DNA from: Nothopassalora personata
Lineage: Eukaryota; Ascomycota; Dothideomycetes; Mycosphaerellales; Mycosphaerellaceae
DNA length: 64,000 bases
Assembly: GCA_033816765.1 (NCBI GenBank)
Contig: CM066287.1
Coordinates: forward strand, 4,340,001-4,404,000
Direction of reading: 5' to 3'
A program made the position numbers and the translations under genes. The notes below the pieces were generated by a model. That model saw only the letters and a program-made list of their open reading frames with translations, was not told where the DNA came from and made no database searches. Shown here piece after piece: positions 12,790 through 24,410 of the stretch. The stretch's first letter is position 1. Each line of letters begins with the position of its first letter.

Positions 12790-14089
12790 TCAGGCCGTGT
12801 CTGCAAAAGGATCCTCCGTTTGCGCAGCTTCTCCCGGGACTACCTCAATCATGTCTGTGCACATCTTGGTGAATCGGCTACGATATTCGGGCGCGTCTGT
12901 TGTCACGCTCATGTGCCCTTGCTTGTCAACCATATTGTAAGCGTTGATGAGGCCTTCCATCGCTTTTGCATGCACCTTGTGCTTGGACCAGAAGAAGTCG
13001 AGGATGGCAGCACGATAGACATACTTTCCATCAGCAGATACAGCTCCTGTACGCCAGCTAGGAGGCTGCGGTGGCGTAAACGGTGGTCCCTCTGGTTGAA
13101 CGGTGCCCACTCCAGCACTGGACTCTGGGTCTGCAGCCTTGGAATATGGTATGCGCACCAGAAAGAGCGAATAATCCACGGCATTGCACTTGGCCAGCAG
13201 AGCAGTGTCTTTCTCGAGCTGTAGCTTGAGGTCTTCTGCATCATCAAGCGACAGACGGATCTTGTCATTGAAGTCGTCCGCGAGCTTCGACTTTGTGGCC
13301 TCGCTTGTCAGGATGCCTCCGGCAACATCTCTCTCGGGGTAGAAGTAAGACATTGGCTTCAGGTCGAAGTTCTCCCACTTCGACGTGTCTTCCTCCTTGC
13401 CATAGAGGATGTTCTCCATGACAATGTGGTGACTGGGAGCTAAGCCCAGCACGGCTCCTACACTCCACTGAATGCATTGAAGAAAGTCCGTGATCCGAAT
13501 GAGGAGTGAAGCAGGATTGGCCTGCATGTACTCGGCATACGGGAGCAGAAGATCGTTCTTGAAGAACGAGTATTCGAAGTGGCGTGGGATGCTTTTGACC
13601 AGGTACCTGGAGTCACGCGTACTGAAGAACGTGGAGCCCGAATATCCCATGTCGCCTTGTAAGGTAACGTTAGCATATATTTGATAGTCAGGCGACAGTG
13701 AGTTACCCATAGGCTTCAAGCCTGCGTCCTTGTCGTCTGTCCCGAAACTCTTGCTGTAGTCATCCTCGCTGATGCCCCATAGCCCTCGAAGCTCCGTGAA
13801 GAGATCTCGACGCACGCAGTCGAGGTTCAACCTGCAGACGGAGGGATGTTAGCTATACTGGAGAGCGAGCCATATAGCGATGTCTATCACTAATATCAAC
13901 GTAAGAAGACGGCGGGCTGTGCAACGGATATCCCGCATGCTACATAGCTGTCCAAGCCTCCTGGACGTACCAATATAAGTAGAAGATAGCAGGAAGCCTC
14001 TTGATGATGGACTTGCGCTTCTCGTCACTGTGCTGGATGGCATGCGTGACAGAGCGCGCAATGATAGTCTGACGACGTCCTCCGGCCAT
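12790..14089 (-). CDS. Phosphatidylinositol-phosphate kinase (PIPK) domain protein
   Basis: Two exons (13971-14089 and 12790-13831) join in phase for 386 aa. Exon 1 reads MAGGRRQTIIARSVTHAIQH; the join gives FYLYWLNLDCVRRDLF. PIPK signatures: MGYSGSTFFSTRDSRYLVKS (the glycine-containing loop and kinase lysine), and DYSLFLVRIP, matching the family MDYSLL segment. It lacks the long N-terminal region of Mss4-type PI4P 5-kinases, so it belongs with the short fungal PIPK-domain proteins and its lipid substrate is uncertain. The last residues are acidic (TEDPFADTA). It shares a 140-bp divergent promoter with the WBP11-like gene. Confidence 0.85.
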
Positions 14090-14229
14090 GTTGACGGCCG
14101 GCAATCATGTGTAAATGTTAGGTCGTGTCTGGTAGAAATAGCATTTGCCCAAAGAGGATGCACTAGTACAGGGACCTTTACCTCCAGACGGCTGATGCTT
14201 CCATACAACAACTTGACAGCAACGTCAGC
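14090..14229. promoter_or_regulatory. Divergent promoter of PIPK and WBP11-like genes
   Basis: Only 140 bp separate the two start codons, so both promoters and 5' UTRs must lie here or overlap the neighbouring gene. No TATA box is obvious. Confidence 0.55.
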
Positions 14230-15159
14230 ATGCCCAAGGAACGCTCCATCAACCCAGCGCAGGCTCAGCGCAAAGCCGAAAAACAGCGCGAGATCAACAA
14301 GAACAAGAAGAACCTCCAACACCAGCGCAATGAGAAACTTGCACGTCGCAACCCGGAACGACTCCAACGACAGATCGATGAGCTGAAGGAGCTGGAAGGC
14401 AGAGGGGCACTCCGGCCGAAAGACAAGGAGACTCTGACGCAACTTGAGAAGGACCTCAAAGGCATACGCAGAGCTCGCGATGCACTTGGAGATGCAGCGC
14501 CGAAATTTCCCAGCCACGACCGACCCGAGCGACGAGAGCCCAGAAATGCGCGAGAGGAGCAGCAGCAACGGCGGCAGCACTTGGGCAAGAGGAGACGAGA
14601 CCAGGATGAGGTTCACAGCGACAGCGAAGACACCGACCCTGAAGTACGAGACATACCTATGCCACGCGATACGCCTCCACCCATACCTCGCGATCCGCAC
14701 CGCAGACCTTTCAGAGATCCTCAAATCGGACCAGACGGGCAGCGAGTACCTCATGCATTGCCTACGAAGCCCGTCGCTGCCGCTGCGCCACAGGTTGTCT
14801 ACAGCAGTGCTCCTCAGCTGCGAGACTTGAAGAAAGAAGCCACCAAATTCGTGCCATCCGCTGTCAGGCAGAAGCAGAAGCAAGTGAAGGGTACCAGTGG
14901 CAGGTTGCTGGAAGCAGAGGAGATTGATAAGCTGGAAAGAGCTGGATACTACGCCGCAACGCATGCGGCGCAAGCGGCGGAGCTCGAGGCACGATTCGAC
15001 CAGGCAACACACGAAGTTGCCGCTCAGGCACCCGATGTAGACATGGACGAGGAGATGAGGAGGTTTGAGCAAGATATAGGAAGTATCTATTCAGCTGAGG
15101 ACGAGAAGCTACCTGGCAGAACGGTGGCAGTGGAGGAAGTGGAGGATGCTGGCGATTAA
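14230..15159 (+). CDS. WBP11-like nuclear splicing-associated protein
   Basis: Single exon, 309 aa. The N-terminal 80 residues match the WBP11 domain: MPKERSINPAQAQRKAEKQR and further Lys/Arg-rich helix, then LKGIRRARDALGD. A basic middle with KRRR follows, then a Pro-rich stretch (PRDTPPPIPRDP) of the type bound by WW domains, then a C-terminal helix ending in an acidic tail (DVDMDEEMRRFEQDI). In animals and yeast WBP11-type proteins associate with the spliceosome and protein phosphatase 1. It is divergent from the PIPK gene. The start is the first ATG and agrees with the family N-terminus. Confidence 0.85.
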   Translation: MPKERSINPAQAQRKAEKQREINKNKKNLQHQRNEKLARRNPERLQRQIDELKELEGRGALRPKDKETLTQLEKDLKGIRRARDALGDAAPKFPSHDRPERREPRNAREEQQQRRQHLGKRRRDQDEVHSDSEDTDPEVRDIPMPRDTPPPIPRDPHRRPFRDPQIGPDGQRVPHALPTKPVAAAAPQVVYSSAPQLRDLKKEATKFVPSAVRQKQKQVKGTSGRLLEAEEIDKLERAGYYAATHAAQAAELEARFDQATHEVAAQAPDVDMDEEMRRFEQDIGSIYSAEDEKLPGRTVAVEEVEDAGD

Positions 15160-16856
15160 GGCTTCAGGAATTTCGTGCACGTCGACTATATCCCTCCCAC
15201 CATCCAAGCGTCTCTTGCACGCGTGTCCACGTCCGGTCTAACGATATCAGGGCTGCGGTCATGACACCGTTAGCTGATGAGGAAACAGATGACGAACCAG
15301 GTATTCGGTATTAAGCAAGACCAGCTTATCGGTGACAACCGTTACCCAATCTTTGACCGCCTATATGTTCTCACCGGACAGACTTTTGTTGCATCCCCTT
15401 CTTTGCCCGCAGGCACCATATCTCCACTTCCAGCTTTCTCTTATCAAGACATCAACACTCGGCACTCTACGAAACACGCAGACACCAGTACACGATCAAA
15501 CGCGACCCCTACTTTGCAATCGATGGTTATTACCCTAATCATCCTGACTCCTAGAACTTCCAACCTATTGGAATGGGCTAGAATTACACTGAACACTACC
15601 AGCTACCTTTCGAGCTGGAAAGCTAGCGATCGCAAGGCAAGGAGGAGTCGGGAACTTGTCGAAAATTATGGGCTAAGAGGACCTTGCTACCTGGAGAGTG
15701 TCGAAAAAGTGCGACCAGAAGACTGAAAGAGGTTGCCCAACACCTGCAACGCAGACTGTTACTGCGAATGTCCCGGACAGCTCCACGCTGAGCCATAACA
15801 TTGCCACAGGCATACTGTCCTTAGTGAGTATTCTTCGCAGGGGATTCCGTTACCTTGAGTGATTTCTGCCGCCCAAAACATTCTGCAAATGGCATGCAAT
15901 CGACGCTACAAATCCACCATGTCCTAGCGTAGAGTTGTGAGTAGAAGACCCAGCTAATATCAATGCCATCAGCCAATCACTTCGCGATTTTGACCGCAGT
16001 ATTCGTCGCCGGTGCACCTTTGAGTATCGCCATTACTACCCCGAGTGCCGTCACCCCTCTCTAGGCTTCTTGCCAGCACTGCCGGCCAAAACATTCGAGG
16101 CGAGCAGGCCGACATCTGCTGAACTACAGCGACCTGAACATTAATCGTCTACATTGTTGGCGAGGCAGCATACAAAACGACCATCATGTCAGCGCGACAC
16201 CAACGGCCGTACATGGGCTGTCGTCAGATGAACAGTGCGGTCATGATCGGACAAGAGAGACGCACAGTTGCAGCAGGGCTCAAGAAGGTGGACGCGAGGC
16301 TGATGGCCCTTTGGTGGTGGTACATGCTGAAGAGGTGGTTGCAGAAGAATGCTGAACCTGTAGGTCTGCGTCTGTCTGGAGCAGCGAAGCAAGAAAGCCT
16401 GTTTGAGAAGGTCGAGGGTAAGTGGTCGAAGAAAGGGCGAGACAGAAAGACAGTGGCCAAATTTGGGTGAGGCAGAGCGGAAGAAGTCTAATCAATCTTG
16501 GAAATACTCAACTCCAGGTAGAGCTATTGGCATCATTAATTACTCATTGGCTTGTAGTGGCTATTGTGTCCTAACCGACATGGGCACGTGAGAAATCATG
16601 CCTGAGGCCAAAAATGTCGGTGGTTGTTTTGTTTACCTCCGGCACAGCAACATGGATGGCGGCGGATCCTCGAGCGCGACTTCTCGCAACCGCACACCAC
16701 ACGTAGCTCGCACTCAGCACACACACACACACACCACTTGCTGGGCCTGATCTTGCGCAGCGACGAGTGCGGATCAGATCAGCAGCATACACGAACGACA
16801 GCACTATTGCGCAGCGCTTCTCCTGCAGGTCTTCGCTGCATAGCTCTACACCGCAC
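15160..16856. other. Long intergenic region, no gene supported
   Basis: About 1.7 kb. Open frames at 15277-15726 and 16186-16470 have no recognisable domain and irregular codon use. A short (AC)n run of about seven units lies at 16717-16733, just upstream of the spindle-pole gene. The proximal part is likely that gene's promoter and 5' UTR. Confidence 0.5.
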
Positions 16857-19697
16857 ATGGCCGCTCCGCGATCGCGTTTCGCGAACAACCACCGCGCCAG
16901 TTCGCCCAACGACGATGTTTACCAGACGGCTACGCAGACCAGCTTCCGAGACGTAATCCAGTCGACGCCTCAGCGACAGGACTCTTCACTGCAAGACGAT
17001 GCCTATGCACAGCCCTACGACCAGCAAAGCGGTGATAGCAGCACCGACATGTCGATCGAGTTGGGTCGCGGCGTGAAGCGCGCACAGGACCACGACATGT
17101 CTTCCAACGCCGTCTTCGGCTTTGGTAACGACAACAGCCAGTACGAGGTCACGGGCACACCTCCTGTCCGGCAAAACCACGCGCTGCGGAAACAAGCATC
17201 TGTCAGAAGTGCCAAGCAGCGCGTTGTCTCCGAGAAAATGCCTGCTCGCAGGGAAGATGCAGCACGGGACAATACGCAGCGCTCCGGCACGCTGAGAGTA
17301 CGCAGCTCCCGATTCACTGCTGCACAGCACGTATCAGCCGCTTATACGGCAGTTCCGACCCGATACACAACTGAAGGAGGCCTGCAAATGGGCGATCAGC
17401 CAACACCGCGCCGCACAGCAAGCGCAGGTGCCCACATTGAGTCCGCAGCATACACAACAAGCCAGTCGTTCATGCTCCCTGACATGGCAGACATGACAGC
17501 TATGATTGCTGGCGGCACGCCGGTGTTCAGAAGACCTGCAGCACCACGTTCGCGGTTCATGTCTAATGTTCAGAAGCAGCCTGCCCAGCTGCATCATCCT
17601 ATAGATGGCGCTGCCGTGCCCAACGACGAAAAAGTGATCTTTGCGTCCCTCAGTCTCTTACAAGAAAAGGTGGCGTCGCTGGAAGCAGAGAACAGTGAGG
17701 CGAAGAAGAGAGCGGAAGAGTATGAAGCTGAGATTAATGAGCTCAGAAGTCAACTGCACGTAGCCAGACGTCGTCCCGACAGCGCGCTTGGCTCTGAAGA
17801 TGACTCAATCCAGCATGGAAGCTCGTCCACCGATATTGCCAGACTAGAGGCCAAGGTGAAGGCCTTGCAAAATCAAGTGGACAAGGCTGAACGAAAGACC
17901 AGCATTGCCGAAATCACCAAGAGTCGTGTGACCAAGGAGCGGGATGCGATTATGGCACAGATCACCGCCGCATGTGTGAACAACGAGGAGCTTGCCAGCG
18001 AGAATGACGCCTTGCGAGAGAATCAGGAAGCACTGCAGAGCGAGATAGACGAGCTGAGGAGCCAAATCACTGCGCTGGCTGGCGAGAACAGTGAGCTGCG
18101 CGAGAAGCTTACATCTCGCAAAGCTTCGCAGGAAACGGAAATTGCTCGTCCAGTACGTGAGAGGCAGGCACGTCTTGATGCTGGCCAACCGACACAGACT
18201 GAACGGACCAATCGAGATACGCCATCTGGCCTTCGTGCGACCAGACATAGCAGGCATCCGTCCACAGGAGCCGTCGAAGACAAACGAGGTGCGGCCCCGG
18301 TGACTGTGAAGCAGAATGAGAATGCTGCAGCGAATCAGGACGATACCTTCGTCCGTAGCATCGCCACTGTCATAGCACGTGAGACGCAGAAGATACGGCA
18401 GCAGGCTGTCATGAGCGCACAAGACAACCGCCAATCTCGAAGTGAACGTCACGGCTCGAACAGACTCCAATCGCGGTCCAGATCACGACAGCACAGAGAT
18501 ACTGCACAGGAAAACCACAATTTTTCAAAACGCGACGTCTCTGCGCCGGCTGAGCTCGAGCAGGATGACGCCGAATCTACCACTGAACTGGACCTGACTC
18601 GAAGATCTCGACGTTCGTCACTAGGCAACAAGGCCGAAGATGGTGGAACAGCTCAAGAATACCTGACTGTCCTCAGCGATCTCGACGATGATGCAATGGC
18701 AGCCTTGCGTAGGAAGCTGGAGGAAGAAAGACGGACCGGACGGCTCCACAAAAAGCTCTCTTACCAGAGCTTGAAGGATAACGATACCACGAAATCCACC
18801 ACGAGACAGAACATGCCGCGAAAGTCATCATTGAAAGACCTCGGCGGCAGAGCAGAACGTCTCACTCTTGGCGACGGCACTGTTGATGATTTCCTCAAAG
18901 CTGCGAAGACTGTACGAGTCCAGTCACCACATTCATCATTCAACGATGGACAACCCGACCGGCCAGATACAGAGGTTGGTGACGAATCGATTCTCAGCAA
19001 TACCAGCCGCCGTCGGAGAAGATCATCTGGCGCCGAGGGCATGACCTCAGCCTTCATCATTCCAGACATCACTATGAACGTGAATCAAACTTTGCTGGCA
19101 ACGCTCAGCAAGTCATCTTGCATCAACCACGATGCAGTCAACTGTACTGTCTGCCCAGAGCTCGCCAAGACTAGCACAATACCACCGCCAGTCCCTGTCA
19201 CGGACAGGGAGATCGATGTTACCGACGCCACAATTCGCCCAGCTCAGTCACCAGCCGATGCTCTGGCGATGGTGATCAAGAACCTCAGCGACGAGGTGAC
19301 TCACCTAAAAGTCCAACGTGAAGTTCTTAATCAGCGATACAACCAGCACGATCCTGCCATTTCAAAGCGATTGCGGCAGACTGTGAGAGCCAAGATTGAG
19401 GCATTAACATCTCAGATCGAGATCCGCAGCGACCAAATCTACGCACTATACGATGTCCTCGAGGGACAGAAGCAGGCCGGGCAGCTCAGGAGTGAGGGGA
19501 AGCCAGTCGAGGAGATGACGCAGCAGGATGTAGAGGACACCCTCACGAGCATCGGCCTTGATCCAGCTGAGCTGTCAGGTCATGCAGGCAGGCAAGCGCC
19601 TGCAGGGGTTGACGGGCTTGACGATGTCAGTGATGAGAGTGAGCTTCCATGGGAGGGATTGAGTGACGTAGAGAGCGAGATTGGCCAAGGGCGGTAG
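16857..19697 (+). CDS. CEP57/PPC89-like spindle pole body protein
   Basis: Single exon, 946 aa from the ATG at 16857 (MAAPRSRF); an in-frame ATG exists at 16767 but its extension looks untranslated. The N-terminal 250 residues are disordered. Coiled coil follows (residues about 255-440), then a long charged disordered part. The C-terminal part has an NCTVC motif next to a conserved histidine, and a helical block with PADALAMVIKNLSDEVTHLK and DQIYALYDVLEGQKQAG. This is the pattern of the CEP57 microtubule-binding domain in fungal PPC89 proteins, which anchor the spindle pole body. The very C-terminus is acidic. Confidence 0.8.
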   Translation: MAAPRSRFANNHRASSPNDDVYQTATQTSFRDVIQSTPQRQDSSLQDDAYAQPYDQQSGDSSTDMSIELGRGVKRAQDHDMSSNAVFGFGNDNSQYEVTGTPPVRQNHALRKQASVRSAKQRVVSEKMPARREDAARDNTQRSGTLRVRSSRFTAAQHVSAAYTAVPTRYTTEGGLQMGDQPTPRRTASAGAHIESAAYTTSQSFMLPDMADMTAMIAGGTPVFRRPAAPRSRFMSNVQKQPAQLHHPIDGAAVPNDEKVIFASLSLLQEKVASLEAENSEAKKRAEEYEAEINELRSQLHVARRRPDSALGSEDDSIQHGSSSTDIARLEAKVKALQNQVDKAERKTSIAEITKSRVTKERDAIMAQITAACVNNEELASENDALRENQEALQSEIDELRSQITALAGENSELREKLTSRKASQETEIARPVRERQARLDAGQPTQTERTNRDTPSGLRATRHSRHPSTGAVEDKRGAAPVTVKQNENAAANQDDTFVRSIATVIARETQKIRQQAVMSAQDNRQSRSERHGSNRLQSRSRSRQHRDTAQENHNFSKRDVSAPAELEQDDAESTTELDLTRRSRRSSLGNKAEDGGTAQEYLTVLSDLDDDAMAALRRKLEEERRTGRLHKKLSYQSLKDNDTTKSTTRQNMPRKSSLKDLGGRAERLTLGDGTVDDFLKAAKTVRVQSPHSSFNDGQPDRPDTEVGDESILSNTSRRRRRSSGAEGMTSAFIIPDITMNVNQTLLATLSKSSCINHDAVNCTVCPELAKTSTIPPPVPVTDREIDVTDATIRPAQSPADALAMVIKNLSDEVTHLKVQREVLNQRYNQHDPAISKRLRQTVRAKIEALTSQIEIRSDQIYALYDVLEGQKQAGQLRSEGKPVEEMTQQDVEDTLTSIGLDPAELSGHAGRQAPAGVDGLDDVSDESELPWEGLSDVESEIGQGR

Positions 19698-20558
19698 ATT
19701 GTAGTTTGTTGGTGCACGCTCGTTGTTGGGCCCGATACTGGTTGTCTGGATGAAATATTGCTTGTCCTAGTCAATGCTCGAAGACGTCGGCTCCTTATCA
19801 TAGGATACTCTCGGTATACGGCTGCTCGTTGCAGACGGCAGTTCCCCGTCATCAGATCTTCACTGCTCCAGTGCCCGTCGACCTGCTTGCTGCTGCTGTT
19901 CCAGCGTCGTCCGCGTCTGTAAGTGCCCGCCCCCGTCAAGCCTCGATCGATATGCTTCCCACATGCCATATCATATGTATTCAAGTCGCCACCATGCATG
20001 CCGTCTCAGGAATTCCGCCAATGCCGAGTACTTCGCCGCATCATCAATCGCCTGATCATTTGCGTCTCAGCACCATACATACTACATAACGTAACATGAC
20101 AGCAATCAACAAGAGATGGACACAACCCACCGCCATTGCTCTCGGTAAATTTTACTCAAACAACATATATCATTCTACATATAGATTTTTGCAGCGGGAG
20201 CATTGTTGTGTGGCTGGGGCTGGCTGAGGAGGTGGGACAACAGGTGGTGGTTGTCATGCATGATTGGTTTTTTTGGTATGTTGGAGATGGTGATGGTTTT
20301 GAGAATGGGCGATGTAGATTTTTCGAGTTGAGGCAGGCAAACAGCGCGTTTGGCAGAAGCGCGTCGTGCCACGCGTTATGAAGGAGGAGTGGATGGAGGT
20401 ATGTAGGATGCAGTCATGAGGTTCGTGATGTGCATACGTATTCTCGTCACGTCGTGCTATAGGATTCGGCCAAAGTGAAGTGCTACGCTAATACGGTCAA
20501 GCGAAGAACGTGGAAAGTTGCCTGGAAAAGACATCGCCCCCATGGCTCGCCATTTCTC
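19698..20558. other. Convergent intergenic region
   Basis: 3' flanks of the spindle-pole gene (+) and the C3HC gene (-). No gene is supported. Confidence 0.5.
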
Positions 20559-21902
20559 CTACGACGCTTTTTGTATCGGTGCCTTCGTCGTTGGTCGTCT
20601 TTTGATGTTGAATATGTTTTTGATCTTGCGCAAACGTGACTCGCGCTCCTTGTCTTGCTTGTCGATCTCCGCCCTCGAGAGGCGAACGGGCGAGTCCACG
20701 GGCTGCGAAGCTTCGTCTTCCGCTCCCTCCTGATCATTATCGGTATTCAGGCGGTCCGACCGCCGCCGGTGATCTCGAGCCGCGGTTGCCACTACCCGAT
20801 GGAGGATCTGAATAGCGTTCAGCCCGTGCAGACTTCCCGTAGCTTGCTGCGTTTGCGAGTTCCTCCAAGGACAGTGGTCTCGATGTGTCTCGACCAAATC
20901 CAGCAAGGCTTCATCAGCATCCTCGTCAACCTCCGAACTCCTGCTCCGAGGGCGCCTGTAGTCGGGCTGATACAGCCAAAGCCCAATTCGCTGGAAGCAG
21001 GCATCGCAAGTGAGCAGTTGATTGTCGGAGTCGGAAAATCCACGCCAGCCATGCATAGCAATTTCGAACGCCTTGTGCATTTGCTCGTCCGGTGGTGTAG
21101 TGATGCCCAGCACGTCGTGCGGCAGCTCGTGCAGTAGCTTGTGGCTGGTGGGATCGGCTGACCGAGTGATGATGCGCCGGACAGAGTCGTAGATTGCGGT
21201 CAGAGAGTGGAGCCTGTACCTGAGCTCAGGCTGCCATACCGACGGGCGCACTACTGGCAGGCGATATATGTCGTCCTTGCAGCCTTGTTGATGCCAGAGA
21301 CACGTCGAGGCGTGACCATCCACGATTTCGGCTTTGTAGCGCTCTGCCAATGCTTCCTCGAGCACCGACGTATCGTCATCCTCCTCCTCCCCCTCCTCGA
21401 CAGCTTCAGCAGCAGGTGCCTTGGTGGACACATCAATACTGACGACAACTCTCCTCTCGCAGCCACCACGGCAGGCCACCGTGTTCACGTCCACGCAGAC
21501 CCAGCCTCGCTTCGCCCAGGCGACTTCGTTGATGACGTCTGGCTTCGGATGCCACAAAGACACGCTGCTGAACGTCTTCAGGCGCGAGAGAAACGTTTCC
21601 TGCGACCATGGCGAGAAGTGCGGAGGCGCGCCGTTGGTGTTGGTGGCGTTCTTGCCTCGGGGTAGGGATCTGACGGAGGCATCGAGCGAGGTGGTCGAAG
21701 TGCTCTGCCGCAGTCGTTTCCGTGCGCGTGCTCGAGCTTCGTCAAAGGCGGCGGCCGATGATCGTTTGGTGGTGGTGGACGACGAGGGGGTGGTGGACAC
21801 GGGCTGCGGTGGCGCGGACAGAGCGGCATGTGTGACATTGTTGGTGAGTGCATCCAGCGCCTTGTAAAACTTACGCTTGCTGGTGGCGATGGCCTCCGGC
21901 AT
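20559..21902 (-). CDS. C3HC zinc-finger protein (Rsm1/NIPA-like)
   Basis: Single exon, 447 aa. Two zinc-binding halves are visible. The C3HC finger includes GWVCVDVNTVACRGGC and HASTCLWHQQGC (about residues 130-215). The second, Rsm1-type half includes LLTCDACFQRIGLWLY and ETHRDHCPW (about 300-355). The N-terminus has a basic stretch (RARARKRLR) that could act as a nuclear signal; the C-terminus is basic too. In S. pombe Rsm1 links to mRNA export, and animal NIPA/ZC3HC1 sits at the nuclear basket. An acidic run (EEGEEEDDD) splits the first finger. Confidence 0.87.
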   Translation of the reverse strand: MPEAIATSKRKFYKALDALTNNVTHAALSAPPQPVSTTPSSSTTTKRSSAAAFDEARARARKRLRQSTSTTSLDASVRSLPRGKNATNTNGAPPHFSPWSQETFLSRLKTFSSVSLWHPKPDVINEVAWAKRGWVCVDVNTVACRGGCERRVVVSIDVSTKAPAAEAVEEGEEEDDDTSVLEEALAERYKAEIVDGHASTCLWHQQGCKDDIYRLPVVRPSVWQPELRYRLHSLTAIYDSVRRIITRSADPTSHKLLHELPHDVLGITTPPDEQMHKAFEIAMHGWRGFSDSDNQLLTCDACFQRIGLWLYQPDYRRPRSRSSEVDEDADEALLDLVETHRDHCPWRNSQTQQATGSLHGLNAIQILHRVVATAARDHRRRSDRLNTDNDQEGAEDEASQPVDSPVRLSRAEIDKQDKERESRLRKIKNIFNIKRRPTTKAPIQKAS

Positions 21903-22942
21903 CGTCGTCGTTACTGTCTACAAGGAACGAAGCCGACGCAACAGCAGGAAGGAGTAAAGCTGGACGCCGACTGGAGATCATCGGCAGCTTGTTTCCCCCG
22001 TTGTCATCACTACCGAACTCTATTAGCACGCGCTAGAGGCGCGAAGCACGCGCGTCGATTACTGTATACAGTAGTACATACCTCTCCTTGCTGCACCTTC
22101 TCTACCATCCATAATCCATTCATTCCCTCACCAATGGCTGGCTGTATTCACGAACGACTGCATTGCCTGCTTGTCCACTTTATTCTCCCAGGACCTTGAT
22201 AGGCCATCGTGAATTGCGTTCATCATCAAGGCCCATGCTGTTCAAACAAGCACTTGACGAAGATTTTTTGACTTTCCCACACCATCTCAGCCCGCAGAAA
22301 GCATGTCGGGCAAGCATTTTGAGGCGAGACCTGACCCTACTGGTTTCATCAGTAAAGTCTAATTAGGCGGCTCGCGTCACCACCTATTATTCTATTTATT
22401 AGAATGTAATATTATTGACCTTGGAGACATCAAGGACCTTGCAGGCGGAAATGAATCGCGAACAGGCGTGGCATCAGCGATCCTCTAGTAGTATAACTTT
22501 ATAAGTTGTGATGCTTGCAAGCGTCGCGGTTGAACTTCGCCCATCGTGATGAAACTGTTTGCAGACAGACACACGATTCAAGTTCTACGTCAGCACATAG
22601 CCATCTGCAGCGACCACCATGCGACGAGCCCGGTCGCTCGGACGCCCCTGCAAATGCTTGCCGAGGAGAGTACGGTACAGTACACCTTTATTATTATTAT
22701 TATTATCTGGCAGTATCTGCTTCCTGATAGCCTGCCCTTAGTTCGCGGTCAGTGCCACTCACCGTTCGAATAGCTCATCGCGCCTGTCCTCTTTGAGGTT
22801 TACCCGAAGAACTTACTACCTGCTACAGGTCATCGCGAAGGGCTTTTGTTGGGTTCTCGTCCGCGAAGCAGAATGCGGGACTAATAATACGTCCTTGATT
22901 CTGTGCAGCCTGACCTTCAATGTTCCGCGAGCCTGCGTAACA
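21903..22942. other. Intergenic with (TTA)n microsatellite
   Basis: About 1 kb between the divergent C3HC and GT90 genes. A TTA/TAT run of about six units lies at 22687-22706. A stretch around 22360-22500 is AT-richer. No gene is supported. A possible upstream exon of the GT90 gene cannot be excluded. Confidence 0.5.
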
Positions 22943-24367
22943 ATGATCATGACATGGACTTCTATGCTGCAGCAACACTTCCTGTGGAAGACCTTGAGCG
23001 CAGTCCTCCTTCTGCGTATTCTGGTACAGCAATTCAGTCTACAATCAATTCCTGGCAGAGCAAAGCAGATCAACGACGCGCTTAGGCACGGCGACAAAGG
23101 ACATTTGTCTGCGAATGGGCAAGATTCCGGCGTCTGGTCTTACAACTGGGGACGCGATCATGACAACCTGAATCTCAACATCGAACAATGCGATGCTGCC
23201 TTTCCAGAGCTATACGACGAAGTTGATCGCGCTGTGCAGTACTGGCAGGAAGCCGGCCCGAAGATAACATCGGAAAGCATAGACCTGGTAAGAGGCAATG
23301 ACGGAGGCGTTCGGGTATTGATAGCGGGCCAGCAGCTTCGCATCATTCAGACCAGAGGGTTAGGACGGGTGGACTTTCGACATCGCATCATTGCTGTGTT
23401 GCAGCAAATCCAGACAGCCCTCAACGCTGCTCAAAGTACCGGACAACCTTTGCCTGACGTCGAGTTCACCGTCATTGTAGATGATACGCCTGTGCTGGGC
23501 GATAAACCAGGCCCGTTATGGGCCTTCGCTCGTGCATTTGCCAATCCGCGGCATGACAAAATCTGGGTCATCCCTGATTTCCATTTCTTTGGCGCTCCGC
23601 CGGAAGCAGTAAGTAAACCTCAAGGGTGCTAAGCACTTTCACCTCTCTTACACGTCTGCTGACCTTGTGTCCTTCGCTTTCAGGAAGGATGGTCGTTGCA
23701 ACAGTCAAAAGCAAGGGAGCACGATGGTCCATTGGACGGCAAGATCCCCAAGATCGCGTGGAGAGGCGTGGAATGGACGAATCCCGAGGTACGCAAGCGG
23801 CTGCTCAACGTAACAGAAGGCAAGCCGTGGGCAGATGTCAATCGAATGAGTTGGGACAACAGAGAGTCCGTCATCCCGATGGCATCGTTCTGCAAATACC
23901 GATACGTCGTCAACACAGAAGGACGCTCTTGGTCTGCACGCATGACACATTTGCTCAACTGTGACAATCTGCTCATGGTCCACGACGTTGAATGGATAGC
24001 ACACTACTACCATCTGCTGGACGCGGGCACGAATTGCGTTCGAGTTGAAAGAGATTTCTCAGACCTCGAAGAGAAGATCAAATATTACAACGAACATCTA
24101 AGTGAAGGGCAGGAGATTGCAGACACTGCAAAGGCGACATTCCGGGAGCGATACACGACGCCTGCTGCAACAGCTTGCTACTGGCGGAGACTTCTACGCT
24201 CTTGGTCTACCGTTGCTTTCAAACCCAAAACGACTGATATGGTCAAAGCAAAGAATGAGCTCAGCGCTACTGAGGAGTTGCGCGGAATCGCCTTTGAACA
24301 ATTTATCGTGCACGACAACACCAAAGACTACCCCTACCCGGAAGCCGAAGCCAAAGCCAAGGCCTAA
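22943..24367 (+). CDS. Glycosyltransferase family 90 (CAP10-like)
   Basis: Probable Golgi type II membrane xylosyl/glucosyl-transferase. Two exons (22943-23608, 23684-24367) join in phase for 449 aa. A signal-anchor helix (FLWKTLSAVLLLRILVQQF) follows the N-terminus. The luminal domain contains VEFTVIVDDTP, IWVIPDFHFFG, KIPKIAWRGVEW (donor-binding WRG motif), YRYVVNTEGRSWSARMTHLL and VERDFSDLEEKIKYYNEH with AATACYWR, all typical of CAP10. The start at 22943 (AACAATG) gives a short cytosolic tail. The C-terminus runs into a hexanucleotide repeat (AAGCCN) and stops early; another frame stays open there as KP repeats. Confidence 0.85.
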
Positions 24368-24410
24368 GCCAAAGCCAAAACCGCAGCCGAAGCCTGAAGC
24401 TGAAGCGACA
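24345..24410 (+). repeat. Imperfect AAGCC(N) hexanucleotide repeat
   Basis: About ten imperfect units of GAAGCC/AAAGCC overlap the 3' end of the GT90 gene. In the gene frame they encode EAEAKAKA before the stop; one frame over they encode a Lys-Pro repeat that stays open about 80 nt further. A length change would alter the C-terminus. Confidence 0.6.

Noticed and set aside
14265..15072. Long minus-strand frames opposite the WBP11-like gene
   Set aside because: Shadow frames of a Glu/Arg-rich coding region.
15277..15726. 149-codon open frame as a gene
   Set aside because: No domain, irregular amino-acid order, no sign of splicing or start context.
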